A stretch of 64,000 bases of DNA, from assembly GCA_963700925.1 (NCBI GenBank), contig OY969553.1:434001-498000 (forward strand). The letters run 5' to 3'. Source of the stretch: CAWJMD01 sp963700925 (GTDB taxonomy: Bacteria > Actinomycetota > Actinomycetes > Actinomycetales > CAWJMD01). The notes beneath the pieces are model-generated. The model was not told the DNA's origin, did not search any database, and saw only the letters and a list, made by a program, of their open reading frames with translations. Below, piece by piece: positions 7,702-17,980 of this stretch. The translations under genes were made by a program, and so were the position numbers. Numbering within the stretch: the stretch's first letter is position 1; the number at the start of each line of letters is the position of its first letter.

Positions 7702-8077
7702 CGGGAATCGTGCGGCCACCACCCGAACCGCGCGGCTTGCCGGACCGCACGCTCGACCCCTCGGCCTCCCACGCGAGGAAGGCCTCGGTCTCGGTGAGGA
7801 CGGCGCCGGCCAGCCAGCCGAGCACGAGCGCGTCGTCGCCGAGCCCGACGATGAACAGGAGCGCCTCCGGCATCAGGTCGATGGGGCTCACCACGTACGC
7901 GAGAGCCGTCGCCATCAGCAGCAGCCGTCCTCGGTCGAGCCCCGGGTACTGGCCGCGCAGCGTCATCGACACCAGCCGGGGCAGCGCCATCAGCTGGTCA
8001 CCCAGCGGTGGGGCATCGGGGCCACGCCGGCCCCGCAGGGCCTGCCAGAGGGCCGCGAAGGCCGACATCCGTCCCAT
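7688..8077 (-). CDS. DUF1232 (YkvA-like) small membrane protein
   Basis: 129-aa protein of the DUF1232 family. The signature SPIDLMPEALLFIVGLGDD is near the middle, flanked by hydrophobic stretches (LLLMATALAYVV, ALVLGWLAGAVL) that give one or two membrane segments. Function is not established. The ATG at 8077 is chosen because GGAGGAACC immediately precedes it; an upstream start at 8209 would add an arginine-rich tail and overlap the ecsC-like gene. The C-terminus ends inside a 16-bp tandem repeat that continues past the stop. Confidence 0.85.
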   Translation of the reverse strand: MGRMSAFAALWQALRGRRGPDAPPLGDQLMALPRLVSMTLRGQYPGLDRGRLLLMATALAYVVSPIDLMPEALLFIVGLGDDALVLGWLAGAVLTETEAFLAWEAEGSSVRSGKPRGSGGGRTIPGEVV

Positions 8078-8151
8078 GGTTCCTCCAGACGCACCCTGGC
8101 GGGTACCTCGATCTCCCGAACGACCGGCGTCGGCGCGGCGTTCCCGGTTGC

Positions 8152-8820
8152 TCAGCTGACGGGGACGAACTCCTTCCGGGCCGAGTCCGCGATCTTGCGC
8201 AGCAGCCACCAGTCGAGCCCTGCTCCGACGGCGCCGCCGACCAGCGGCACCCCGCGTCCCAGCCGCGACAGGCTCTTCTTGCCGAACTGCGAGAGCAGCC
8301 TGAACCCGATGCCCTTGTTCAGCACCATCAGTGCGGGGCCGGGGAGTCGGCGCAGGGCCAGGTCGGCGATCTTGCCGGTCGGGCTCACCCCGGTCTTGTG
8401 CAGCAGGGTCTTGGCATCGGCCCCTACCAGGGTGAGGAGCACCGCCGACCGGACCTCCGGCTTGGACAGGTCGTAGCCACGCAGGTGGGCGATCCCGGCC
8501 ACCATCCGCGTCGCGATGCCGTAGAACCCGGCGACGTTCGCCGGCAGGGCGATAGGCAGCGTGAAGAACCCGCCGAGACCCGTGACGAAGCCACCGGCCG
8601 CGGCGAGCCGGCCGTGGGACGTGATGAGCTCGTCGATCGCCTCCTCGGTGCCGACCGATCGGGCGCGCGCGCCGTCGGCGACCGCCGAGGCGGGGTCGAG
8701 CGGCCCGATGCCGTCGATGCCGGCGTCGACGAGCTTGGCGACGAGAGTGGTGGCCGTCCGCTCGAAACGTCCACCCTGCTCGTCACGCGGCCCCATGGCC
8801 TTCTCCAGATCCTTGGCCAT
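8152..8820 (-). CDS. EcsC family protein
   Basis: 222-aa protein of the EcsC family, named after a protein of the Bacillus ecs locus; its role is unclear. Family features seen are the LVDAGIDGIGPLDPA block near the N-terminus, a glycine-rich hydrophobic segment (GFVTGLGGFFTLPIALPANV) that may associate with the membrane, and VPLVGGAVGAGLDWWLLRKI near the C-terminus. The ATG at 8820 follows GAGGGAGGA. It is divergent from the S9 peptidase, with 102 bases between the starts. Confidence 0.85.
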   Translation of the reverse strand: MAKDLEKAMGPRDEQGGRFERTATTLVAKLVDAGIDGIGPLDPASAVADGARARSVGTEEAIDELITSHGRLAAAGGFVTGLGGFFTLPIALPANVAGFYGIATRMVAGIAHLRGYDLSKPEVRSAVLLTLVGADAKTLLHKTGVSPTGKIADLALRRLPGPALMVLNKGIGFRLLSQFGKKSLSRLGRGVPLVGGAVGAGLDWWLLRKIADSARKEFVPVS

Positions 8821-8922
8821 CGGCCGTCCTCCCTCTGCTGCTCGCGCCCGTCCGGCCCGATGCCCTCGACCGCGATTGTGCCCCGTGGGAGGACCGTCCG
8901 CCCATCGTGACAGGGTGGCCGC

Positions 8923-10818
8923 ATGGACGACCCACGCGCCGGTGTCGCGCACCGACCATCGGTGGAGGGCTGGCTGGAGCTGCGCACCTGGAGGGCCTTC
9001 GACGTCGACGACGCCGGCCACGTCCTGGCCGGGCACGACGACAGCGGGTCGGTGCAGCTGGTCGAGATCGACAGCGAGAGCGGTCGCGCCACACCCCTGA
9101 CTGCGCTGCCCGGCGCCGTCACCGGCCGGTACGTCCCGGGGCAACGCGCGGTGGTCGTCGTCCACGACGACGGCGGTGACGAGAACGCGCAGCTGTCCCT
9201 CCTGAGGCTGGACGGGGACGGGTCGACATGGCTGGCGGGCGCGCCGGCCGATCTAGAGGCCCTCGAGCCCCTGGTGCGCCAGACGGGAGTGATGCACCGT
9301 TTGCTCGACGTGAAGCCGGGCCTGCTGCTGTACGCCAGCAACGCGCGGAACCGCGTCGACTTCGACGTGCACCTGGTCGAGCTCGAGTCGGGTGACTCAC
9401 GAGTGGTGTTCGACCGGGGCGGCTCCGTCGACGCCGCGTCGGTGTCGCCCGACGGCCGGCGGGTGGTGCTGAGCCTCGACTCCCCGGCACTGCCGATGAG
9501 TGCACACCTGCTGCTCGTCGACCTGGCTGACGCGGCAGCCGATCCCATTGCGGTGACCAACCCCGACATCGCCGGACGGCACGAGGCGGTGGCCTGGTTC
9601 CCTGACGGCGCGTCACTGCTCTACGCGACCGACTCCGACTTCGACACGACACTGGTCGGACGGCACGACCTGACGAGCACCACGTTCAGCGCGATCGTGG
9701 CGCACGACGAGTGGGACGTTCAGGGCTGGCTCTCGCCCGACGGCCGCAGTCTGCTGGCGGAGACGCTCGTCGACGGTGAGTCGCGCCTGGGCCTGCACGA
9801 CCCGGTGACCGGACGGCTGCTCCACGCCGTCGACCTGCCCGGCGGGGGCACGGCTGCCGCAGGTCAGGTCGGATACACGCTGCCCCCTCCGGTGTGGTCG
9901 CCCGACTCGCGCACTGTCGCAGTCTCTTTCGCCGCGCCAGGTGTGCCAGGTGACGTGCTGCTGCTGGACGCAGCGACGGGCAGGTTCACGGCGCTGACCG
10001 ACTCGGCCGCGCAGCTGCCGACCGGCTTGGAGGTCAGCCAGCCGGTCTCGCACCTCGTGCCGACGCCGGACGGTGAGCAGGTGCCGTGCTTCGTCTACAC
10101 CTCGACTCGGGCGAGCGAGGACACCCGAAGCGGGCCTGGGTCAACGGTTCTCGTCATCCACGGTGGCCCGGAGGGGCAGTCGATGAGGACGTTCGCTCCC
10201 ATCACCCAGGCGCTGGCCTCCGCCGGCCACACCGTGCTGGTACCCAACGTGCGCGGCTCGACCGGGTACGGACGCCGGTGGTACTCGCTCGACGACGGTC
10301 CCCGGCGGCTCGACTCGGTGGCCGACCTGGCAGCACTGCACGCGTGGCTGCCCAGCCAGGGCCTGGATCCTGCGCGGGCCGCCCTGTGGGGTGGCTCGTA
10401 CGGCGGCTACATGGTCCTCGCCGGCCTCGCCTTCCAGCCCGACCTGTGGGCAGCCGGCGTCGACATCGTCGGCATCTCGTCCCTCGTCACCTTTCTGGAG
10501 AACACCTCGGCGTACCGGCGGGCCTACCGAGAGCGGGAGTACGGGCGGCTCGAGACGGACCGGGCTCTGCTCGAGGAAGCGTCGCCCCTCGGCCGCATCG
10601 ACGAGGTGCGCGCGCCGCTCTTCGTCATCCACGGCGCCAACGACCCCCGCGTGCCACTCTCCGAGGCCCAGCAGCTGGTCGCTGCAGTGCGCTCGCGAGG
10701 GGTCGAGTGCGAGCTGCGCGTGTACGACGACGAAGGGCACGGGCTCGCGAAGCGCGCTAACCGGCTCGATGCCTACCCCGCGGCGGTCGCGTCCCTGACG
10801 CGGTGGCTGGGCGGCTGA
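8923..10818 (+). CDS. S9 family prolyl oligopeptidase-type serine peptidase
   Basis: 631-aa serine peptidase without a signal peptide, so probably cytoplasmic. Residues about 20-380 form a beta-propeller (repeated SPDGRRVVL and SPDSRTVAV type blades) that limits access to short peptides. The C-terminal alpha/beta-hydrolase domain carries the triad: Ser492 in GGSYGGYM, Asp574 in HGANDPRVP, His606 in DDEGHGLA. Length and order fit acylaminoacyl peptidase or dipeptidyl peptidase IV-like members; exact specificity cannot be read. The next gene begins 16 bases downstream on the same strand, so they may be co-transcribed. Confidence 0.93.
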   Translation: MDDPRAGVAHRPSVEGWLELRTWRAFDVDDAGHVLAGHDDSGSVQLVEIDSESGRATPLTALPGAVTGRYVPGQRAVVVVHDDGGDENAQLSLLRLDGDGSTWLAGAPADLEALEPLVRQTGVMHRLLDVKPGLLLYASNARNRVDFDVHLVELESGDSRVVFDRGGSVDAASVSPDGRRVVLSLDSPALPMSAHLLLVDLADAAADPIAVTNPDIAGRHEAVAWFPDGASLLYATDSDFDTTLVGRHDLTSTTFSAIVAHDEWDVQGWLSPDGRSLLAETLVDGESRLGLHDPVTGRLLHAVDLPGGGTAAAGQVGYTLPPPVWSPDSRTVAVSFAAPGVPGDVLLLDAATGRFTALTDSAAQLPTGLEVSQPVSHLVPTPDGEQVPCFVYTSTRASEDTRSGPGSTVLVIHGGPEGQSMRTFAPITQALASAGHTVLVPNVRGSTGYGRRWYSLDDGPRRLDSVADLAALHAWLPSQGLDPARAALWGGSYGGYMVLAGLAFQPDLWAAGVDIVGISSLVTFLENTSAYRRAYREREYGRLETDRALLEEASPLGRIDEVRAPLFVIHGANDPRVPLSEAQQLVAAVRSRGVECELRVYDDEGHGLAKRANRLDAYPAAVASLTRWLGG

Positions 10819-10834
10819 GCTGAACGCCGCGCCG

Positions 10835-12607
10835 GTGCCCGAGGGGCTGGTGCCGGGGTCACCACTGGCGCTGGTCGTCACCGCCGACGTCGCGGTGCTG
10901 GCGGCCGACGGCGGCGGGCCGCACTGGTCGGTTCCCCTCATCGACGCCCCCGCCCACTGCGCGGTCCTCGACGTCGAGGTCGGTCCTCGCTGGGTGTGGT
11001 GGGCGGCTCGCGACGCTGCCGCGCCTCTGGTGGAGCTGCAGCCGGGCCTGAGGCTGCGCAGGTGCTGGGACCTTGCCGCCATCCACCGGCTGCAGCAGGG
11101 CGGCTGGGCGGACGACGCTGCGCGCGTGTGGGCGGCCGTCAAGAGTCTCGACGCGAACAGCCTGCCCCGCGGCGGGCAGCTCGACCTCCTCGACCCCGGC
11201 GGCGCGGTGCTGACGACCGCTGGCCTGGGTGACGACGACGGCACCCCCGCCGACCCCGTGCGGCCCGACGGGCACCTGCGCCCCGACTGGGCGGCGGGCT
11301 CGTGGGCGACGTCGCCCGACCGCGCCCTGCGCTGGGCGCAGCTCGCTCTCGAGGTGGCCGCTCACCAGAGGGCGAACCTCGCCGCGGCCGCCTCCGTCGA
11401 TACCACGGGCCCTGTCCTGCACACGGCCTGGTCGGAGTCGGCCGCCGAGCTGCTCTGCGTCGAGCTGGCCCGCGACGGGCTGCCGGTCGACCGCGGCGTT
11501 GCCGAGTCGGTGATCGGCGCGGTCGCGGGACGCCGTCCTCGCGACGAAGGCGACGCCAAGGCCCTGCGCGCCGAACGCGACGCCGTGGTGCTCGCGACCG
11601 CGCCACGCTCCGGCAGGGTCGACCTGCGGAGCCCCGCGCAGGTCAAGACGATGCTGGCCCAGCACGGCTTCGACCTACCCGACACCAGGTCGTGGCGGCT
11701 GGAGCAGCACGCCGGCGAGCACCCGCTGGTCGATGCCCTGCTCGAGTGGCGCAAGGCGGAGCGGATCGCCACGACCTACGGGTACAGGTGGCTCGACCAG
11801 CACCTCGGCGACGACGGACGGCTGCGGGGCGCCTGGTCGGGCAGCGACGGCGGTGCCGGACGGATGACCGCCCAGGCCGGCCTGCACTCGATGCCCCGAG
11901 AGCTGCGGGTCGCGGTCGTCGCCGAGCCGGGCCACCGCTTCGTCCGCGCCGACCTCGGCCAGGTCGAGCCGCGCGTGCTGGCAGCAGTGTCCGGTGACCC
12001 GTCCCTCGCCCGTGCGGCGCGCGCCGACGACCTCTACGCCGACGTGGCGGCTGCCCTGCGCTGCGAACGCCCGGTGGCCAAGATCGCCGTGCTGGCAGCG
12101 ATGTACGGGCAGACGTCCGGAACCGCGGGCGAGGCGCTCAAGGACATGGAACGGGCCTACCCGGTGGCGATGCGGCACCTGCAGAAGGCCCACGACGACG
12201 GCCGGGCGGGTCGAGACGTGTTCACGTTCGGTGGACGCCGGGTCCGCATGTGGCCGGTGGACCCCGTCCCCGAGGACGCCGGGGAGGCGCTGCTGCGCCC
12301 CTACCGAGCCGTCCTCGCCGGGCGGAGTCGGTTCGCTCGCAACGCGGTGGTCCAGGGGTCGGCGGCCGAGCTCTTCAAGGCCTGGACGGCGACGGTGCGG
12401 GCGCGCCTGGCGAACGAGCGGACCGGGACTGTGGTGCTGTGCCTGCACGACGAGCTGCTGCTGCACGTTCGTGCCGAGGCCGCAGACCAGGTGGCGCGTG
12501 AAGTCGTCACCGACCTCGAGTCGACCGCTGCGCGCTGGAGCACTTCGGGAGTGCGCTTCGTCGCCGACGTCACCGTCGTCGACCGCTGGTCGGATGCAAA
12601 GGGCTGA
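10835..12607 (+). CDS. DNA polymerase I-like (family A) protein
   Basis: 590-aa family A polymerase distinct from the housekeeping PolA (about 900 aa). It has no 5'-nuclease domain, and the N-terminal 200 residues show no clear DEDD exonuclease motifs although homologues are annotated as 3'-5' exonuclease/polymerase. Palm motif A is RADLGQVEPRVLA (Asp373) instead of the usual DYSQIELR. The finger region is KIAVLAAMYGQ, and motif C is LHDEL (Asp539, Glu540). The metal-binding acids are kept, but the Tyr-Ser of motif A is Leu-Gly, which could affect sugar selection. The start is GTG at 10835, without a strong ribosome site, just after the peptidase stop. Its biological role is not established, so repair synthesis is only a guess. 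Confidence 0.85.
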   Translation: MPEGLVPGSPLALVVTADVAVLAADGGGPHWSVPLIDAPAHCAVLDVEVGPRWVWWAARDAAAPLVELQPGLRLRRCWDLAAIHRLQQGGWADDAARVWAAVKSLDANSLPRGGQLDLLDPGGAVLTTAGLGDDDGTPADPVRPDGHLRPDWAAGSWATSPDRALRWAQLALEVAAHQRANLAAAASVDTTGPVLHTAWSESAAELLCVELARDGLPVDRGVAESVIGAVAGRRPRDEGDAKALRAERDAVVLATAPRSGRVDLRSPAQVKTMLAQHGFDLPDTRSWRLEQHAGEHPLVDALLEWRKAERIATTYGYRWLDQHLGDDGRLRGAWSGSDGGAGRMTAQAGLHSMPRELRVAVVAEPGHRFVRADLGQVEPRVLAAVSGDPSLARAARADDLYADVAAALRCERPVAKIAVLAAMYGQTSGTAGEALKDMERAYPVAMRHLQKAHDDGRAGRDVFTFGGRRVRMWPVDPVPEDAGEALLRPYRAVLAGRSRFARNAVVQGSAAELFKAWTATVRARLANERTGTVVLCLHDELLLHVRAEAADQVAREVVTDLESTAARWSTSGVRFVADVTVVDRWSDAKG

Positions 12608-12618
12608 CCGCGCGGGGC

Positions 12619-13274
12619 CTAGCGGTACGCCTTGTGCTCCGGCCATGGAGTGTCGACGGGCCGCAGCGTCGACCAGCCCTTGTCCCTGGCCGCGCACGCC
12701 GCGAGGACACCCACCACGGCGGAGGCGTTGTGGACGCGGCCCTGCAGCACGGCGTCGAGCGCGACGTCGAGGGCCACCCACTCGGTCACCATGTCGCGCT
12801 CCTCGTGCTCGCGCTCGAAGCGGTCGTGGAGGGCGACCGGCGAAAGGTCGCGGGCCAGGAAGAGCCGGATCGTCTCGTCCAGCCCACCCGGGGAGTTGAA
12901 CCAGTCGACCAGCACGTCCCAGCGCGTGGCGGTGAGGTCGGCCTCCTCGGCCAATTCCCGCTGGGCTGCGCCCACCGGCGGCTCCCCGGGCACGTCGAGC
13001 AGGCCTGCCGGCAGCTCCCACAGATCGTGCTGGACGGGGTGACGGTACTGCCGGACGAAGAGGGCCCGGTCCTGCTCGTCCAGCGCCAGCACGCAGACCG
13101 CTCCTGGGTGCGAGACGTACTCTCGCCGAACGGTTCCCGACTCGCCCAGGTCGACCGTGTCGCGCACGACGTCCCACACCAGGCCTCGGTGCACGACCTC
13201 CGACTCGGTGACCGATCGAGGGGCGAGCTGGTCGCCGTCCGCGAAACGCGGTGCGCCAGAAGGCGTCTCGTCGA

Positions 13275-13278
<4 letters not shown>
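12619..13278 (-). CDS. NUDIX hydrolase, ADP-ribose pyrophosphatase type
   Basis: 219-aa NUDIX enzyme of the ADP-ribose/sugar-nucleotide pyrophosphatase group. The block ELPAGLLDVPGEPPVGAA, then QRELAEEADL, is the usual NUDIX box of this group, with Asp in place of the last conserved Gly. Flanking elements (YRHPVQHDLWELPAG, FNSPGGLDETIRLFLA) also fit. Its ATG overlaps the pyrG stop by 4 bp (ATGA), so it is translationally coupled to CTP synthase, the same order seen widely in actinobacteria. Likely role: turnover of ADP-ribose-like nucleotides. It is convergent with the PolA-like gene, with 11 bases between stops. Confidence 0.9.
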
Positions 13279-15029
<1,751 letters not shown>

Positions 15030-15090
15030 GGGCTTCGACGATAGCAGCGCCCAGGGTCAGCGCCGACCGACAGGCCGACCGACCCCCTCC

Positions 15091-15149
15091 CGGAACGGCG
15101 CGTTCCCGGTCTCGCCGTGCGCGGCGAAGACCGGGAACACGCCGTTTCG
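15091..15149. repeat. Long imperfect palindrome between GT4 gene and pyrG
   Basis: A 22-base arm (15091-15112) pairs with 15128-15149 with two mismatches; the loop itself pairs as CGCCG-TGCGCGGCG. The whole folds as one stem of about 27 bp. It lies between the GT4 stop (15161) and the pyrG start (15029). There is no T-run. It may be a terminator or attenuator, or a dispersed palindromic element related to the one at 61906-61973. Confidence 0.75.
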
Positions 15150-15160
15150 CGAGAAGGGGC

Positions 15161-16270
15161 TCAGACCAGGGAGCGATAGAGGTCGTCCAGCTGCCGGACC
15201 GCGTCGCCGTCCGTCGGGAAGGTCGCCGCCCGGGCCAGTCCGGCCTCGTGGCGCCGGGCGCGCTCGGCGGGGTCGTCCAGCAGGGCGGCGATCGCAGCAG
15301 CGAGCGCCACCGCGTCTCCGTACGGCACCAGCACCGCTGCGTCGCCGGCGACCTCGCGCGTGCCCCCGACGTCGGTGGCCACCAACGGCGCCCCTTGGCG
15401 CAGCGCCTCCTGCACGTTCAGGGGCTGGCCCTCCCACACGCTCGTCGACACCGCGACATCGGCCGCAGTGAACAGGTCTGCCACGTCGGACCGCTGGCCG
15501 AGCAGGCGCACGGGGAGGCCCTCCGAGCGAGCACGCTGCTCGATCTGGTCATGCAAGGGGCCGCTGCCGGCGACGACGGCCAGCACGTCGAGGTCGGGCC
15601 GCGACCGCCGCAGCTCGCCGAGCGCGTCGCACCACAGCGGCAAGCCCTTCTGCAGGGCCAGCCTCGCCACCATCACGATCAGCGCCGTCGGCGCGTCGAA
15701 CAGCCCCAGCTCGCCGCGCAGCTTCGCGCGCACCTCGTCGGGCGCCCCCGACGGCACACCGGGCGGGGCGGGGACGAGGGCCCGCTCAGCCCGGACGGCC
15801 CCGCGCTCGACCATCCGCTCGACCAGGTCGCCGGAGACCCCGAGCACGGCCGCAGACCGGCGCGCGACCAGCCGTTCGAGGAACGCGCTGATCCGCTGCA
15901 CCTTGCCGCCTCCGACCGGCAGGTTGTGCAGCGTCACGACCAGGGGTGTGCGACGGCGCCGCCAGCGTGACCCGAGGGCGAGCGCGGCGATTCCGCCTGC
16001 CCGGAGCCCATGGGCGTGCACGACATCGGCTGAACGGCCAAGTCTGCGTAGCTCGGAGACGGCGGCACGGTCGCGGCCGCCGGACGGGCGGTCGCCGATC
16101 TCGACCGGCGCGAAACGCGCTCCGGTCGCGGCGAGGCCGAAGTCGTCGAGAGCCGTCGAGGGACCGGCCACCACGACGTCGTGGCCGGCTCGGGCCAGGC
16201 CCGACGCGATGGCAGCCACGTGTCGGCCGACCCCTCCAGCCGAAGTCCCTTGTACCAAAAGCACTCTCAT
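15161..16270 (-). CDS. Glycosyltransferase family 4 (GT-B fold)
   Basis: 369-aa retaining GT4 glycosyltransferase. The N-terminal half begins MRVLLVQGTSAGGVGRHV with the acceptor-side glycine loop and DVVHAHGLRAGGIA. The C-terminal nucleotide-sugar domain has VARLALQKGLP, VAGSGPLHDQ and the E-x7-E type motif in SVWEGQPLNVQEALRQGAPLVATDVGG. Donor and acceptor are unknown. It is coupled to the MurJ-like flippase (TGATG overlap) and lies in an envelope cluster, so it may glycosylate a lipid-linked or envelope precursor. A GTG at 16273 is an alternative start, but the ATG at 16270 gives the normal N-terminus. Confidence 0.9.
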   Translation of the reverse strand: MRVLLVQGTSAGGVGRHVAAIASGLARAGHDVVVAGPSTALDDFGLAATGARFAPVEIGDRPSGGRDRAAVSELRRLGRSADVVHAHGLRAGGIAALALGSRWRRRRTPLVVTLHNLPVGGGKVQRISAFLERLVARRSAAVLGVSGDLVERMVERGAVRAERALVPAPPGVPSGAPDEVRAKLRGELGLFDAPTALIVMVARLALQKGLPLWCDALGELRRSRPDLDVLAVVAGSGPLHDQIEQRARSEGLPVRLLGQRSDVADLFTAADVAVSTSVWEGQPLNVQEALRQGAPLVATDVGGTREVAGDAAVLVPYGDAVALAAAIAALLDDPAERARRHEAGLARAATFPTDGDAVRQLDDLYRSLV

Positions 16271-17919
16271 CACAGAACCCCCTGCTCCGACGTGACATCC
16301 ACAGTAGGTGTGCCCGGCTCTGGGCGGGCCCGCAGCTGTCGTGCGGACGCGAGCGTCGGACGGTCGAGCACGGCCACACCCACGGCCAGCACCACCAGTG
16401 CGACGACGGCCGCGGCGACTCCCGCCAGCACGACCCCGAGGAGCCCGTCACCCCAGGCCGTGACGCACACAGTCCCGACCCACCACCCCGCGGCGGCCGC
16501 GAGCACGCTCGCGGTTCCGGTGCCGGCGGTCGTTCGCGCCAGCCCGGTCAGGGCCGCCGGCCCGGAGACCCGTCGAAGAGCCACCAGCAGCGCCACCCCG
16601 GCCACCACCATGCCGATGCTGCTGCCGGCGGCGAGCGCCACCACCTGGGCGCGCTGCTCGACGAGACTCGCCAGCACGGTCATCGCGACCACGACTGCGG
16701 CCCAACCGGTTGCCGTGGCGGTCGCGGCCAGACGACCGCGCTCCAGGGCGTAGAGCGCACGGCCGACGTGTGCGATCAGTGCGAAACCGACCAGGCCGGG
16801 AGCCATCGCGACGACCGCGGGCCCCATCGCACTGACGTCTCCGGAGTCGAGGAACCCGAAGAACCGGCTGATCGGCTCGGAGACGGCGACCAGCAGAGCA
16901 GTGCCGGCCGCGGCAGCAAGCACGACGGCGCGCGTGGTGCGGGCCGACGTTGCGGCGAAGGCCTGGTCGTCGCCGGTCGCCGCACTGGCCGCGAGGCGGG
17001 GAAACGCGCTGGTGGCCAACGGAACCACCAAGACCGCGTAGGGCAGCAGGTAGACCGCCTGCGTGTACTGGAAGACGTTCAGGGTGGACGTCGGACCCTC
17101 CTCCGACAGCTTGACCACCGCGAGCACGGACGCCTGCTGCGCGAGCAGCGTGACGACCCCGGCACCGGCGAGCACGGAGGCCCGCCGGGCAACTCCCGGT
17201 GGGAAGCGCAGTGTCGGGCGCAGCCGCGTACCTGTTCCGAGCACAGGCGCCAGCAGCGGCAGCGTCATCGCCGCCACGCCGGCCGTCGTGCCCCACGCCA
17301 GCCACGCCCTGGGGGCGTCAGGCAGACCGGCAGGGTCGTCCGCGTAGGACCCGACGGTTGCCGCGAACGCCAGGTAGGCGCCGATCACCACGACGGTCGA
17401 CAGCAGCGGGCCGACAGCCGGCCAGGCGAATCGATGATGGGCCTGCAGCACGCCGACGAGCACGATGCCCAGACCGTAGAGGACGACCTGGGGCGCGAAG
17501 ACCACGAGCATCTGAGCCGCCAGCTGCTCCGCCCCCTCGCACCGCTCCCCGTTCACCAGCAGGCCGGTCAGCGGCTCGGCCAACAGGGCCAGCAGCAGCG
17601 CCAGGGGCACCAGCACGACCAGGGTCCAGGTGAGCAGGGCGGACGTGATGCGGTCGGCCTCGAAGCGCTCTGACCGAGCCAGTGGGCCGGCGAGCAGCGG
17701 AACGACCGCGCCAGCCAGCGCGCCTCCGGCGACGACCTCGAACAGCACGTTGGGCAGCTGGTTCGCCACGCTGTACGCGTAGCCGACGCACTGCGCGCCG
17801 ACCGAGTCGGAGTAGACGAGCCACCGGCCGAAGCCTGCGACGCGCGACACCAGCGTGATGACCGCGATCACGCCCGCGCCCGCGGCGATGCCGGCGCCGA
17901 GGCGGCGGGCTGGGCTCAC
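16270..17919 (-). CDS. MurJ/MviN-family lipid flippase
   Basis: 549-aa polytopic membrane protein of the MOP superfamily with about 13-14 hydrophobic helices. It begins with the MurJ-type amphipathic segment and GFGRWLVYSDSVGAQCVGYAYSVANQLPNVLFEVVAGGALAG, given here in part only. MurJ proteins flip lipid II across the cytoplasmic membrane. Actinobacteria often have several MviN-like paralogues, and a main MurJ is usually elsewhere, so this copy may export another polyprenyl-linked sugar made by its neighbours (MraY-like transferase upstream, GT4 downstream). The GTG start at 17919 lies at the end of a repeated GTGA array, has no Shine-Dalgarno sequence, and overlaps the stop of a 16-codon ORF. 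Confidence 0.88.
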   Translation of the reverse strand: MSPARRLGAGIAAGAGVIAVITLVSRVAGFGRWLVYSDSVGAQCVGYAYSVANQLPNVLFEVVAGGALAGAVVPLLAGPLARSERFEADRITSALLTWTLVVLVPLALLLALLAEPLTGLLVNGERCEGAEQLAAQMLVVFAPQVVLYGLGIVLVGVLQAHHRFAWPAVGPLLSTVVVIGAYLAFAATVGSYADDPAGLPDAPRAWLAWGTTAGVAAMTLPLLAPVLGTGTRLRPTLRFPPGVARRASVLAGAGVVTLLAQQASVLAVVKLSEEGPTSTLNVFQYTQAVYLLPYAVLVVPLATSAFPRLAASAATGDDQAFAATSARTTRAVVLAAAAGTALLVAVSEPISRFFGFLDSGDVSAMGPAVVAMAPGLVGFALIAHVGRALYALERGRLAATATATGWAAVVVAMTVLASLVEQRAQVVALAAGSSIGMVVAGVALLVALRRVSGPAALTGLARTTAGTGTASVLAAAAGWWVGTVCVTAWGDGLLGVVLAGVAAAVVALVVLAVGVAVLDRPTLASARQLRARPEPGTPTVDVTSEQGVL

Positions 17920-17980
17920 GCTGGGATCACGCCTGGGATCACGCCCGGGTTCACGCCTGGGTTCACCCTCGGCTCACACT
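17906..17980. repeat. Degenerate 11-12-bp tandem repeat containing GTGA
   Basis: On the minus strand six units of the form GTGANCCCAGGC start at 17977, 17966, 17954, 17942, 17930 and 17919, with spacings of 11, 12, 12, 12 and 11. The first unit contains the stop of the MraY-like gene and the last contains the start codon of the MurJ-like gene, so the array fills the whole intergenic gap. Confidence 0.9.
17916..17966 (-). CDS. Possible 16-codon relay ORF before murJ-like gene
   Basis: From GTG 17964-17966 the frame encodes VNPGVNPGVIPGVIPA and stops at TGA 17916-17918. That TGA overlaps the murJ-like GTG start as GTGA. Its own start overlaps the stop of a four-codon ORF (VSRG, 17963-17977), whose GTG in turn overlaps the stop of the MraY-like gene. 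This could be a termination-reinitiation relay or a by-product of tandem duplication; no direct evidence of translation. Confidence 0.3.
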   Translation of the reverse strand: MNPGVNPGVIPGVIPA

